Assembly (NCBI RefSeq): GCF_026642255.1 | Contig: NZ_CP113264.1 | Coordinates: forward strand, 5,456,001-5,520,000 | Source: Streptomonospora nanhaiensis | GTDB lineage: Bacteria; Actinomycetota; Actinomycetes; Streptosporangiales; Streptosporangiaceae | Reading direction: 5' to 3' | DNA length: 64,000 bases | Shown: positions 45,227 through 54,314 of the stretch, in pieces | How the letters are laid out: every line of letters starts with the position of its first letter | Position numbering within the stretch: the stretch's first letter is position 1 | Notes under the pieces: generated by a model | The model's database searches: none | What the model was told of the DNA's origin: nothing | What the model saw: the letters and a program-made list of their open reading frames with translations, nothing else | Position numbers and translations under genes: made by a program

Positions 45227-46284
45227 ACGACAGCGACCCCCGTGCCGGGGCGACCGCTTCCTTCCCCGACCGCCAACGCGCACGCACGAAGGCCATCGCC
45301 ATGCTCGACGCCGCACCCGCCCGACGCCCCCTGTGGCGCCGGATCCCCGTCCTCGCCGGAGCCGCGACCCTGGTCGCCGCCACCACCGCCGCCGCCCTGG
45401 TGGTCGGCGCCGCGGGCGGGGGCCCCGCGGGCATCCCCTCCGCGTACGCTGCGCCACCGGACCCGATCGAGGTCACCGGGGGCGCGCCCGAACCCGGCGC
45501 GGAGCGGCTCCTCGACCTCGCCGACACGGCCGCGGAGGGCGACGACGCACCCGGCGACGGCGATGTCGCCCATGTCTCCTCGACCGGACAGGAGCTGCTG
45601 ACCGTCACCAGCTTCGCCGGGGAGGAGCCCAGCGAGGACGACCTGCACAGCGTCGGCTTCATCCCCTACGACTGGCAGTACTGGCAGGGCCCCGGCGGCG
45701 ACATGCGCGAGATCAGCACCGCCGGAGAGGCCGAGGACACCCGGGGGGACGTCGAGGAGCACCGGGAGTTCCTCGACGACCGGTCGGACGACTTCGAGAG
45801 CACCATGGACGAGAGCCTCGTCCTCCCGAGGGACCTGCCCACCGACGCGGACATCCTGGCGCAAACCCTCCTGGAGTGGGGGAATGACGACGTCCCGGCC
45901 GACAGCCCCGAGGCGGACGGAGCCCTCGTCAACGCCCTGAACCACCTCTACGAGAACCGCCCGCTGGACGCCGACGAGCGGGCCGCCGCCCTGCGCGTGC
46001 TCTCCGGGTTCGACGGCGTCGAGTACGCGGGCAGCACCCAGGACCCCCTCGCACGCGACGGCGAGCTGTTCCAGATCAGGATCGACGAGGGCTCGCAGAC
46101 CAACGAGTACCGGTACGTCTTCGACTCCGAGAGCGGTGCGCTCCTCTACCGGGACGTCACCCTGCTCGAGGAGGAGCCCGGCGAGTCCTCCCTCGCGCAG
46201 CACGGCCTCGAACTCCCCGTGACCGTCTCCTACCGGACCTTCGTGTGGTCCGGCTGGGTCAACGGAATCGGGGACCGTCCCTGA
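45193..46284 (+). CDS. CU044_5270-like membrane-anchored protein (sigma-linked)
   Basis: 363 residues from GTG 45193 with GAGGAGG upstream, overlapping the sigma gene. The cytoplasmic N-terminus (about 1-48, MDDVTALRALLNDSDP and RARTKAIAMLDA) precedes one helix (about 50-76, IPVLAGAATLVAATTAAALVVGAA) and a large acidic outer domain with WQYWQGPGGDMREIS and a final beta-rich part (EYRYVFDSESGALLYRDV). This matches the CU044_5270 family, of unknown function and usually encoded beside an ECF sigma gene. A partner or sensor role is inferred. Confidence 0.82.
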   Translation: MDDVTALRALLNDSDPRAGATASFPDRQRARTKAIAMLDAAPARRPLWRRIPVLAGAATLVAATTAAALVVGAAGGGPAGIPSAYAAPPDPIEVTGGAPEPGAERLLDLADTAAEGDDAPGDGDVAHVSSTGQELLTVTSFAGEEPSEDDLHSVGFIPYDWQYWQGPGGDMREISTAGEAEDTRGDVEEHREFLDDRSDDFESTMDESLVLPRDLPTDADILAQTLLEWGNDDVPADSPEADGALVNALNHLYENRPLDADERAAALRVLSGFDGVEYAGSTQDPLARDGELFQIRIDEGSQTNEYRYVFDSESGALLYRDVTLLEEEPGESSLAQHGLELPVTVSYRTFVWSGWVNGIGDRP

Positions 46285-46329
46285 CCCGGGGCGGGGTACG
46301 GGCTCCCTGAGGGGTCGCCCGCGAACCAG

Positions 46330-46364
46330 GCGGTGTCCGGTCCGGCGCGCGGACCGGGCACCGC
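46330..46364. terminator. Bidirectional terminator before dapF 3' end
   Basis: 15-bp arms (GCGGTGTCCGGTCCG and complement with one G-U) and a 5-nt loop, between the sigma-linked membrane protein gene and convergent dapF. Confidence 0.72.
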
Positions 46365-46387
46365 CGTGCCGCGGGGCGGCGCGGTCC

Positions 46388-47206
46388 TCAGGAGAGGAGG
46401 GAGGTCTCGCCCTCCGCCACGATGGCGGCCGGGCCGCTCATCCTCGCGCCGTCGGAGTCCAGGAACACGGTGCACTCCCCGCCGAGAACCCTCACACGCC
46501 AGGTGGCGCCCTCGCCGGCAGGGGTGGCGGCGGCGGCCGCGGCGACGATCCCGGTGCCGCAGGAGCGGGTCTCGCCCGAGCCGCGCTCGAAGACGCGCAT
46601 GTCGAGGACACCGGGCTCGACCTCGGTGTACACCTCCACGTTGGCGCCCTCGGGGAAGGCCTCGCGGTCCAGCAGGGGCGGCTCGGTCAGGTCCACGTCC
46701 GCGACGGGGCCGGGCACCTCACAGGCCAGGTGGGGGTTGCCCACCGAGATCTGGGCGCCGTGCACCACCTGCCGGGCGAGCTTCGCCGAGGACGTGCCCT
46801 GCCTCTCGACCCGGCCCATGTCGACGGTGACGTCGCCCTCGGAGCCGACCCGGACCTCCTTGGCGCCGTCCCTGGTGCCCACCTCGAAGACGTCGCCGTC
46901 GACCAGGCCGGCGTGCACCAGGTAGCGGGCGAACACCCGCACGCCGTTGCCGCACATCTCCGCGACGCTCCCGTCGGAGTTGCGGTAGTCCATGAACCAC
47001 TCGGCGCGTTCCGCGGTACGCGCGGACGGCGCGAGCGCCTCGCCCAGGGCGCGTGTGCGCACCACGCGCAGGATGCCGTCGCCGCCGATGCCCGCGCGGC
47101 GGTCGCACAGCAGGCGGACGGCCTCCTCCGTGAGTTCGAGCTCCCCGTCGGGGTCGGGGAGGATCACGAAGTCGTTCTCTGTTCCGTGGCCCTTGGCGAA
47201 TCGCAT
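46388..47206 (-). CDS. dapF: Diaminopimelate epimerase
   Basis: 272 residues from ATG 47206, with AGGA eight bases upstream; an ATG three codons earlier is possible. N-terminal FAKGHGTENDFVILPD and the two catalytic cysteines in MCGNGVR and RSCGTG are present. It interconverts LL- and meso-diaminopimelate for peptidoglycan and lysine. It is divergent from miaA, 129 bp apart, a common actinobacterial arrangement. Confidence 0.96.
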   Translation of the reverse strand: MRFAKGHGTENDFVILPDPDGELELTEEAVRLLCDRRAGIGGDGILRVVRTRALGEALAPSARTAERAEWFMDYRNSDGSVAEMCGNGVRVFARYLVHAGLVDGDVFEVGTRDGAKEVRVGSEGDVTVDMGRVERQGTSSAKLARQVVHGAQISVGNPHLACEVPGPVADVDLTEPPLLDREAFPEGANVEVYTEVEPGVLDMRVFERGSGETRSCGTGIVAAAAAATPAGEGATWRVRVLGGECTVFLDSDGARMSGPAAIVAEGETSLLS

Positions 47207-47335
47207 GCCGACCATCCTAGGCGTGGTCACGGCGTGTCCCCGACCGCCCGCCCGGGCCCCGGCGCCCGGGCGGCGGCGGGAGCCCCGGCGCCCGGGACCG
47301 GCCGGGGCAGGCCGCGAACTGACTACGCTGGAAGG

Positions 47336-48337
47336 ATGATCAAGGTGATCGCGGTTGTCGGCCCGACCGCTGTGGGCAAGTCCGATCTCGCCGTCGAGGT
47401 GGCCCTGCGACTCGAAGAGCGCACGGGACGCCGGGGCGAGGTCATCAACGCCGACTCCATGCAGCTCTACCGCGGCATGGACATCGGTACCGCCAAGCTC
47501 GGCGAGGCCGACAGACGCGAGGTGCCCCACCACCTGCTGGACGTGTGGGAGGTCAGCGAGCCCGCGGACGTGGCCAGTTACCAGGACATGGCCCGTGAGC
47601 GCGTGGAGGACTGCGCCGACAGGGACGTCATCCCCGTCCTCGTGGGCGGGTCCGGGCTCTACGTCCGCGCCGTCCTGGACCACCTGGAGTTCCCCGGCAC
47701 GGACCCCGGCGTGCGGGCCCGCCTGGAGGCGGAGCTCGGCGACGTGGGCCCGGGGGTGCTCCACGCCCGGCTGGCGGAGGCCGATCCGGCGGCGGCGCGC
47801 ACCATCCTGCCCGGGAACGGGCGGCGGATCGTGCGGGCCCTGGAGGTCATCGAGCTGACCGGGCGGCCGTTCACCGCGAACCTGCCGGACCACACGTCCT
47901 TCTACCCGTGCACGCAGATCGGCCTGTCCTCCCCCCGCCCCTCGCTGGACGAGCGCATCGACGCCCGTGTGGAGCGCATGTGGGACCAGGGCCTGCTGGA
48001 CGAGGTCCGTGTCCTGGACGGGCTGGGACTGCGCGAGGGACGTACGGCGTCCCGCGCCCTCGGGTACGCCCAGGCCCTGGCCCAGCTCGACGGCGAGATG
48101 TCCGAGGAGGAGGCGAAGGCGGCCACCGCCCAGGCGACCCGGCGCTTCGCCCGCCGCCAGGAGTCGTGGTTCCGCCGCGACCCCCGGGTCCGCTGGCTGC
48201 CCCACGACGCCCCCGACCTGGTCGAGCGTGCGCTGTCCCAGGTGGAGACGGCCCTGTCCGGTTCTCCGGAGGAGCCCGGTGAGGCCCTGGTGGACGTGGC
48301 GACGCTGGTCCCGCACGGGCAGCGCTCCCCCGGGTAG
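47336..48337 (+). CDS. miaA: tRNA dimethylallyltransferase MiaA
   Basis: 333 residues. P-loop GPTAVGKS at 9-16, DSMQLYRGMDIGTAK, the HHLLDV motif, VGGSGLYVRAVLD and the GYAQALAQLDG segment are all typical. It adds a dimethylallyl group to N6 of A37 in tRNAs reading UNN codons; MiaB, encoded 2.4 kb away, then methylthiolates the product. GGAAGG abuts the ATG too closely, and a TACGCT -10-like hexamer lies just before it, so a leaderless message is plausible. Confidence 0.95.
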   Translation: MIKVIAVVGPTAVGKSDLAVEVALRLEERTGRRGEVINADSMQLYRGMDIGTAKLGEADRREVPHHLLDVWEVSEPADVASYQDMARERVEDCADRDVIPVLVGGSGLYVRAVLDHLEFPGTDPGVRARLEAELGDVGPGVLHARLAEADPAAARTILPGNGRRIVRALEVIELTGRPFTANLPDHTSFYPCTQIGLSSPRPSLDERIDARVERMWDQGLLDEVRVLDGLGLREGRTASRALGYAQALAQLDGEMSEEEAKAATAQATRRFARRQESWFRRDPRVRWLPHDAPDLVERALSQVETALSGSPEEPGEALVDVATLVPHGQRSPG

Positions 48338-48443
48338 CGCCTCCCGCTCCCTTCGGCCGTTCCGGGGGCCGGGCCCGACCGGGCCCGGCCCCCGGTGTCG
48401 TGCACCCCTTGTCCCCGGGGGCTCCTTCGCCTATCTTGACTAT

Positions 48444-48468
48444 GTGACCAGTTTTCAAATCTGGTCAC
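48444..48468. promoter_or_regulatory. Palindromic operator upstream of tetR-P450
   Basis: Perfect 8-bp arms (GTGACCAG and CTGGTCAC) separated by nine AT-rich bases, 93 bp before the TetR start. A TTGACT -35-like hexamer lies just upstream at 48436-48441, so the palindrome would cover the promoter. Autoregulation by TetR is inferred. Confidence 0.65.
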
Positions 48469-48560
48469 GGAGTCAGAGAGGAGGGGTGGGGATATGGTCG
48501 TCGCGTCAACACGCGTGGTCAAACCGCATCCCGTCCGTCCCCGACTCGCAGGAGCACATC

Positions 48561-49343
48561 GTGAGCCCGTCGACCGACACGCCCCCGGGCGCCTCCACCC
48601 TCCCCTCCCCGGCCGCAGACGCGGCCGCGGCCGAACGGGAACTGAGGGCCGACCGCATCCTGGACGCCGCGGAGGAGCTGCTGGTGGCCTGGGGGCGCCG
48701 CAAGATCACCGTCGAGGACGTCGCCAGGAGGGCGAAGGTCGGCAAGGGCACCGTCTACCTCCACTTCGCCACCAAGGAGACGCTGCTGCTCGCGGTGGTC
48801 ATGCGGGCCCAGCTCGGCCTGATGCGGCAGGTCCTGGAGGTCGTGGGCAGGTCGCCGGACAACGCGCGGCCCAGCGAGGTCGCCCGCTCCCTGTACCTGA
48901 ACCACCTCGACTCACCGCTGATGCGGGCCGTCCTCACCGGGGGCACCGAGTCCCTGGGGGCCCTCTCACGGGACGCGGCCGCCCTCGTCGGGGGGACGGT
49001 CCGCGAGCGCCACAGGGCCATGAGGGCCTACTGGGACGCGCTGCGCGACCTCGGGCTCCTGCGCCCGGACCCGCCCGTGGACGACCAGCTGTACGCCTAC
49101 AACGCGCTCGTCCTCGGCCACCTGGTCACCCCGCCCGTCCTGGAGGAGCAGGGGATGCACGTGCCCGACCACGGCACGCGCGCCGACCTCATGGCACAGA
49201 GCGTCCGACTGCTCCTGGAGCAGGACGCACCACCGGAGAACACGCGCAAGGCCCAGGTCAGGGCCCTGGAGATCTTCTCCGCCCTGGACAGGAGCATGCA
49301 CGCGGAGATCGCACGGCTGAAGCAGACACCAGGCACCACCTGA
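48561..49343 (+). CDS. TetR-family transcriptional regulator
   Basis: 260 residues from GTG 48561 with GGAG at normal spacing. After a ~30-residue Pro/Ala leader comes the TetR HTH (RILDAAEELLVAWGRRKITVEDVARRAKVGKGTVYLHFATKETLLLAV, about 32-80). A larger, helical ligand domain follows. It is 19 bp upstream of a cytochrome P450 gene and probably co-transcribed with it. The ligand may be the P450 substrate, but this is inference. Confidence 0.92.
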   Translation: MSPSTDTPPGASTLPSPAADAAAAERELRADRILDAAEELLVAWGRRKITVEDVARRAKVGKGTVYLHFATKETLLLAVVMRAQLGLMRQVLEVVGRSPDNARPSEVARSLYLNHLDSPLMRAVLTGGTESLGALSRDAAALVGGTVRERHRAMRAYWDALRDLGLLRPDPPVDDQLYAYNALVLGHLVTPPVLEEQGMHVPDHGTRADLMAQSVRLLLEQDAPPENTRKAQVRALEIFSALDRSMHAEIARLKQTPGTT

Positions 49344-49362
49344 CACCTCCCGAGGAGGGCCC

Positions 49363-50631
49363 ATGACAGCCAACCCCCCGTCCGCCCGAGACGACCTCAT
49401 CGACCTGCGCGCACCCGGGTTCGCCACCGACCCCTTCCCGGTGATCGAGCGGGTCCGATCGGCGGGCGGGTCGGCGCCGGCCCTGTTCGTCGACACGATG
49501 GAGGCCACGCTCTTCGTGGACGACGAGGACGTGCGCACCATCCTGGGCGACCGGCGGTTCGTCCTCGACCCCGCCAACGTCGCCGGAGAGGTCACCGCCA
49601 GGCGCTCCGACGCCCTCACCGGGCTGGGCATCAACCCCGACCTGGTCACCTATCTGACCGAGTCCCTCCTCGACAAGGACGCCGAGGACCACACCCGGCT
49701 GCGCAAGCTCGTCTCGCGCACGTTCACCGTGCGGCGCGTCAACGCGATGCGCCCCGCCGTCCAGGAGATCGCCGACGAGCTGATCGCGCGGCTCCCGGAG
49801 CTCGCCGACGGCGACGGGGTCGTGGACCTCATGCCGCACTTCGCCTACCCGCTGCCCATCGCGGTCATCTGCGACCTGGTCGGGGTCCCCGTGGAGGAGC
49901 GCCCCGCCTGGCGGTCCTGGAGCGAGCGGCTGTCCGCCTTCGACCCGAGCCGGCCCGAACTCATGAACAGCGCCCTCGGGGAGATGGTCGAGCACATCAG
50001 GGGGATGCTGGCCGCCCGGCGCGCCGAGCCGACCGACGACCTGCTCGGCGCCCTGGTCCGGGCACGCGACGAGGACGGCGGACGCCTCAGTGAGAGCGAG
50101 CTGATCACACTGGTGTTCACGCTGGTCATCGCCGGCCACGAGACGACCGCGCACCTGCTCGGCAACGGCGTCCGCGCCCTGCTCGGGCATCCGGACCAGT
50201 GGGGGATGCTCCGCGAGGACCCGGGGCTGCTGCCCTCGGCCGTGCACGAGATGCTCCGCTACGGCGGCACCGCGGTGATCGCCAAGGCGAGGTACGCCGT
50301 CGAGGACGTCGAACTGCGCTCCGGCCGCGTGGCCGCCGGGGCGCGGGCGATCGCGGTCATCGGCGGCGCCAACCGCGACCCGCGGGTCCACCCGGAGCCC
50401 CAGAGGTTCGACATCACACGCCACCACGGCAGGCCGGGGGAGGCGCACGTCGGGTTCGGGCACGGCGTCCACTACTGCCTGGGCGCCGCCCTGGCCCGCC
50501 AGGAGGGGGAGATCGGCGTCGGTGCGCTGGTCTCCGCCCATCCGGACCTGTCCCTGGTTCCCGGGCGCGGCCCCCGGCCGGGGGCCGTCCCCGGCGCCCT
50601 GCGCCTGGACAGCCTCCCGGTCCGGCTCTGA
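49363..50631 (+). CDS. Cytochrome P450 (bacterial class I type)
   Basis: 422 residues, soluble. The oxygen-binding I-helix AGHETT is at 257-262, ExxR at 296-299 (EMLR), and the heme loop FGHGVHYCLG with ligand Cys372. It is a monooxygenase needing external ferredoxin and reductase, neither of which is in this window. The substrate cannot be told. It shares an operon with the TetR gene and sits between miaA and miaB, so this pair is an insert in a conserved neighbourhood. Confidence 0.95.
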   Translation: MTANPPSARDDLIDLRAPGFATDPFPVIERVRSAGGSAPALFVDTMEATLFVDDEDVRTILGDRRFVLDPANVAGEVTARRSDALTGLGINPDLVTYLTESLLDKDAEDHTRLRKLVSRTFTVRRVNAMRPAVQEIADELIARLPELADGDGVVDLMPHFAYPLPIAVICDLVGVPVEERPAWRSWSERLSAFDPSRPELMNSALGEMVEHIRGMLAARRAEPTDDLLGALVRARDEDGGRLSESELITLVFTLVIAGHETTAHLLGNGVRALLGHPDQWGMLREDPGLLPSAVHEMLRYGGTAVIAKARYAVEDVELRSGRVAAGARAIAVIGGANRDPRVHPEPQRFDITRHHGRPGEAHVGFGHGVHYCLGAALARQEGEIGVGALVSAHPDLSLVPGRGPRPGAVPGALRLDSLPVRL

Positions 50632-50638
50632 GGCCGGT

Positions 50639-50673
50639 CCCGTCCTCCCGTGCCGCGGGCACGGGAGGACGGG
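50639..50673. terminator. P450 terminator
   Basis: A 16-bp perfect stem (CCCGTCCTCCCGTGCC and complement) with a 3-nt loop, eight bases after the P450 stop. A second shorter hairpin (GCGCC/GGCGC flanked by C/G runs) follows near 50697-50723. Confidence 0.8.
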
Positions 50674-50775
50674 TCCGGGATCCCGGGAACGGCGCCGCCC
50701 CCCTGCGCCACGGCGCAGGGGGGCGTGCGTGTTCGTCCCGGGCTCGCACCTCCGGGGCCCTCCCGGTCGGACGCC

Positions 50776-52266
50776 TCAGGCGTCGCAGCACCCGCCGACG
50801 GCGGCGGGCTGCTGGGCCGGGGCCCCGATCCCGGGCATGCCCAGCAGGACGTCCGGTTTGGCGTCCGCGACCGGGCGGCCGTTGCGGGCCGCCCAGGCGT
50901 CGCCCGAACGGGTGCGGCGCAGTCCGCGGATCCCCGAGTCGGACACCAGGTGGTGCGGTGCGGCGTAGGTGACCTCGACGGTCACCACGTCGCCGGGGCG
51001 CGGCTCCTCGCCGTCGCCCACCGCGAAGTGGACCAGGCGGTTGTCCGGGGCGCGACCGGACAGGCGGCGGTGCTCGCCGTCCTTCTTGCCCTCGCCCTCG
51101 GAGACCAGCAGGTCGACCTCCCGGCCGACGAGCTTCTTGTTCTCCTCCCAGGAGATCCCGTCCTGGAGCTCCACCAGCCGCTGGTAGCGGTCCTTGACCA
51201 CGTCCGGCGGCACCTGGCCGTCCATGGTGGCCGCCGGGGTTCCCGGGCGCTTGGAGTACTGGAAGGTGTACGCCATGGAGAAGCGGGCCTCGCGGACCAC
51301 GTGGAGGGTCTCCTGGAAGTCCTCCTCCGTCTCCCCGGGGAAGCCCACGATGATGTCCGTGGTGATCGCGGCGTGCGGCATGGCGGCGCGCACCTTCTCC
51401 ACGATGCCGAGGAAGCGCTCCTGGCGGTAGGAGCGGCGCATGTCCTTGAGGACCTTGCTGGACCCGGACTGCAGCGGCATGTGGAGCTGCGGCATGACGT
51501 TGGGCGTCTCGGCCATGGCCTCGATGACGTCGTCGGTGAAGTCCTTCGGGTGCGGGGAGGTGAAGCGCACGCGCTCCAGCCCCTCGATCCCGCCGCAGGC
51601 GCGCAGCAGCTTGGAGAAGGCCTGCCGGTCGCCGAAGCCGCTGCCGTAGGCGTTGACGTTCTGGCCGAGCAGGGTGATCTCGCTGACGCCCTCGGCGACC
51701 AGGGCGCGCACCTCGGCGAGCACGTCGCCGGGGCGGCGGTCCTGCTCCTTGCCCCGCAGCGCGGGCACGATGCAGAAGGTGCAGGTGTTGTTGCAGCCGA
51801 CGGAGATCGACACCCACGCCGCGTACGCGGACTCACGGCGGCTGGGAAGCGTGGACGGGAAGTGCTCCAGGGACTCGGCGATCTCCACCTGCGCCTCGCG
51901 CTGGACGCGGGCGCGCTCCAGCAGCGTGGGCAGGGAGCCGATGTTGTGGGTGCCGAAGACGACGTCGACCCAGGGCGCGCGGCGCACGATCTCGCCGCGG
52001 TCCTTCTGGGCGAGGCAGCCGCCGACGGCGATCTGCATCCCCGGGTTGGCATCCTTGACCGGGCGCAGGTGCCCGAGGTTGCCGTAGAGGCGGTTGTCGG
52101 CGTTCTCCCTGACCGCACAGGTGTTGAACACGACGATGTCTGCGGTGGTGTCCTCGGCTGCGCGCGCGTACCCAGCGTCCTCCAGCAGACCGGAGAGGCG
52201 CTCGGAGTCGTGGACGTTCATCTGGCAGCCGTAGGTCCGCACTTGGTAGGTACGACTCTGGCTCAC
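50776..52266 (-). CDS. miaB: tRNA-2-methylthio-N6-dimethylallyladenosine synthase MiaB
   Basis: 496 residues. The N-terminal UPF0004 domain has the three auxiliary-cluster cysteines (TYGCQMNVHDSE, FNTCAVRENA, GGCLAQ); the radical SAM motif is GCNNTCTFC; a C-terminal TRAM domain follows (REVDLLVSEGEGK). It adds the 2-methylthio group to i6A37 made by MiaA. The last ~50 residues, ending CCDA, go beyond the TRAM domain. Confidence 0.97.
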   Translation of the reverse strand: MSQSRTYQVRTYGCQMNVHDSERLSGLLEDAGYARAAEDTTADIVVFNTCAVRENADNRLYGNLGHLRPVKDANPGMQIAVGGCLAQKDRGEIVRRAPWVDVVFGTHNIGSLPTLLERARVQREAQVEIAESLEHFPSTLPSRRESAYAAWVSISVGCNNTCTFCIVPALRGKEQDRRPGDVLAEVRALVAEGVSEITLLGQNVNAYGSGFGDRQAFSKLLRACGGIEGLERVRFTSPHPKDFTDDVIEAMAETPNVMPQLHMPLQSGSSKVLKDMRRSYRQERFLGIVEKVRAAMPHAAITTDIIVGFPGETEEDFQETLHVVREARFSMAYTFQYSKRPGTPAATMDGQVPPDVVKDRYQRLVELQDGISWEENKKLVGREVDLLVSEGEGKKDGEHRRLSGRAPDNRLVHFAVGDGEEPRPGDVVTVEVTYAAPHHLVSDSGIRGLRRTRSGDAWAARNGRPVADAKPDVLLGMPGIGAPAQQPAAVGGCCDA

Positions 52267-52589
52267 GGGACCAGGCTATCCGGTGCGGCGCACCGCCCGG
52301 GGACGGCCGCGGTCCCCGGCCGCCCCGTCCGGGCGCGCAACGCGGCCCGTCCTCCGGGGCGCGTCGGCGCGTCGCGTTATCGACCCGGTTCCGCGACGTT
52401 TTCCGGACGGCCGATAGTCGAGACGCCGAATCTGAAACGCCACCGGACAAACACCCAGCGTGGCGATATCAAACCGAACAACGTTCACTGGTAACGTTTC
52501 CAGTCGTGAGTCTGTAACAAGTGCGCCACCGCGAATTCGGGTGGCGTTTTCAGGGTGACAGTGCTCGTCGAACCCACTAAGTTCCCCAC
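52267..52589 (+). promoter_or_regulatory. gluABCD leader with terminator-like hairpin
   Basis: 323 bp between divergent miaB and gluA, AT-richer than average. A hairpin at 52524-52546 (CGCCACC pairing with GGTGGCG, with an inner CGAATTCG palindrome) is followed directly by TTTT at 52547-52550, only 40 bp before gluA. It looks like an intrinsic terminator in the leader. Two AACGTT copies lie upstream near 52480-52500. Nothing codes here. Confidence 0.6.
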
Positions 52590-53333
52590 ATGACATCAAC
52601 TCCTCTCGTCGTGCTGGAGAACGTCAACAAGCACTTCGGCGACCTGCACGTGCTCCAAGACATCAATCTGACGGTTAACTCCGGCGAGGTGGTAGTCGTC
52701 ATCGGACCGTCCGGGTCCGGAAAGTCGACTCTGTGCCGAGCGATCAACCGCTTGGAGACCATCGACTCCGGGGTCATCACCCTGGACGGCCAGCCCCTGC
52801 CGGCGGAGGGACGCGGTCTCGCCAAGCTCCGCAGCGATGTCGGCATGGTGTTCCAGTCCTTCAACCTGTTCGCGCACAAGACCGTGTTGCAGAACGTGAC
52901 CCTGGGGCCCGTCAAGGTCCTTCGCCAGTCCAAGGCCGATGCCGAGAAGCGCGGCATGGAGCTCCTGGACCGGGTCCGGATCGGCAACCAGGCGAACAAG
53001 TACCCGGCCCAGCTCTCCGGCGGGCAGCAGCAGCGTGTGGCCATCGCCCGGGCCCTGGCGATGAACCCCAAGGTGCTCCTCTTCGACGAGCCCACCTCTG
53101 CGCTCGACCCGGAGATGGTCCAGGAGGTCCTGGACGTCATGACCGACCTGGCGACCGAAGGCATGACCATGGTCGTCGTCACCCATGAGATGGGCTTCGC
53201 CCGTCGCGCCGCCAACCGCGTCGTCTTCATGGCCGACGGCCAGATCGTCGAGGAGAACACTCCGGACGAGTTCTTCACGAACCCCCGGTCCGAGCGGGCC
53301 CAGGACTTCCTCTCCAAGATCCTGACCCACTAG
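52590..53333 (+). CDS. gluA: Glutamate ABC transporter ATPase GluA
   Basis: 247 residues. Walker A GPSGSGKST at 39-47, the ABC signature LSGGQQQR, Walker B LLFDEPTSALDP and the switch His in VVVTHEM are all present, as in the polar amino acid (GlnQ/GluA) ATPases. It powers import of glutamate through GluC/GluD. It is the first gene of gluABCD, and its expression may depend on the leader hairpin. Confidence 0.95.
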   Translation: MTSTPLVVLENVNKHFGDLHVLQDINLTVNSGEVVVVIGPSGSGKSTLCRAINRLETIDSGVITLDGQPLPAEGRGLAKLRSDVGMVFQSFNLFAHKTVLQNVTLGPVKVLRQSKADAEKRGMELLDRVRIGNQANKYPAQLSGGQQQRVAIARALAMNPKVLLFDEPTSALDPEMVQEVLDVMTDLATEGMTMVVVTHEMGFARRAANRVVFMADGQIVEENTPDEFFTNPRSERAQDFLSKILTH

Positions 53334-53383
53334 GTCTCCCCTTTCCTTCCCCTTCTCCCGAACTCAAGGAAGAGGTATCCGAC

Positions 53384-54235
53384 ATGCGAGTCGGACGCAT
53401 CAGCAGCATCCTGGGCGGCACCGCGGCTCTGGCCTTCGCTCTCACCGCCTGTGGCACCGCCGACGTCGGCGGTGGCGGCGAGGGCGGTGGCGACGGCGGC
53501 GAGGGCGGTGGCGACACCATCACCATCGGCGTCAAGTACGACCAGCCGGGTCTGGGCCTCCTGGAGGGGGACACCCCCGTGGGCTTCGACGTCGACGTGG
53601 CCACCTACATCGCCGGCGAGCTCGGCTACTCCCCGGAGCAGATCAACTGGGAGGAGGCGGCCTCCGCGAACCGCGAGTCCTTCCTCCAGCAGGGCACCGT
53701 CGACATGGTGATCGCCACCTACTCGATCACCGACGAGCGCCGCCAGGTCGTCGACTTCGCGGGCCCGTACTACGTCGCCCAGCAGGACATCCTGGTGGCC
53801 GCCGACAACACCGACATCGAGGGGCCGGAGGACCTGTCCGGCCAGGTGCTGTGCTCCGCCTCCGGTTCGCGGTCGGCCAACAACATCGTCGACGACATGG
53901 GCATCGACGCCGAGCTGCGCGAGGCCGGCAACTACTCCGAGTGCCTGGAGCTCCTCGGCAACGGCACCGTCGACGCGGTGACCACGGACAACACCATCCT
54001 CGCGGGCTTCGCCGCGCAGAACCCGGACACCTACCGGATGGTCAACAACCCGTTCGGCGAGGAGAAGTACGGCGTGGGCCTGCCCGCCGGCTCCACCGAG
54101 CGCTGCGAGGAGGTCAACGCCGCCATCACCCAGATGTGGGAGGAGGGCGCCGCGACCGAGGCCCTCGAGAACGCCTTCGGCGCCACCGACTTCGCCTTCG
54201 AGGAGGAGGTCCCCGCGCTCGAGGACTGCGCCTGA
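53384..54235 (+). CDS. gluB: Glutamate-binding lipoprotein GluB
   Basis: 283 residues. The lipoprotein signal ends at Cys23 (FALTACGT), then a Gly/Asp linker rich in GGGEGGGDGGEGGGD. The SBP3 domain contains ITIGVKYDQPGLGLLEGDTPVGFDVDVATYIAGELG, DMVIATYSITDERRQVVDFAGPYYVAQQDILV and LCSASGSRSANNI. It is anchored outside the cell and hands glutamate or a related amino acid to GluCD. Confidence 0.94.
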   Translation: MRVGRISSILGGTAALAFALTACGTADVGGGGEGGGDGGEGGGDTITIGVKYDQPGLGLLEGDTPVGFDVDVATYIAGELGYSPEQINWEEAASANRESFLQQGTVDMVIATYSITDERRQVVDFAGPYYVAQQDILVAADNTDIEGPEDLSGQVLCSASGSRSANNIVDDMGIDAELREAGNYSECLELLGNGTVDAVTTDNTILAGFAAQNPDTYRMVNNPFGEEKYGVGLPAGSTERCEEVNAAITQMWEEGAATEALENAFGATDFAFEEEVPALEDCA

Positions 54236-54314
54236 GTCCACCCCGTACTGACCGCGCGCCCGCGGCGGAACCGGACTCCCGTTCCGCCGCGCGGCCCTTG
54301 ACCAGCTGGGACCC

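Noticed and set aside
48338..50775. TetR-P450 pair as part of a biosynthetic gene cluster
   Set aside because: No ferredoxin, synthase or tailoring genes flank it; the neighbours are core tRNA-modification genes.
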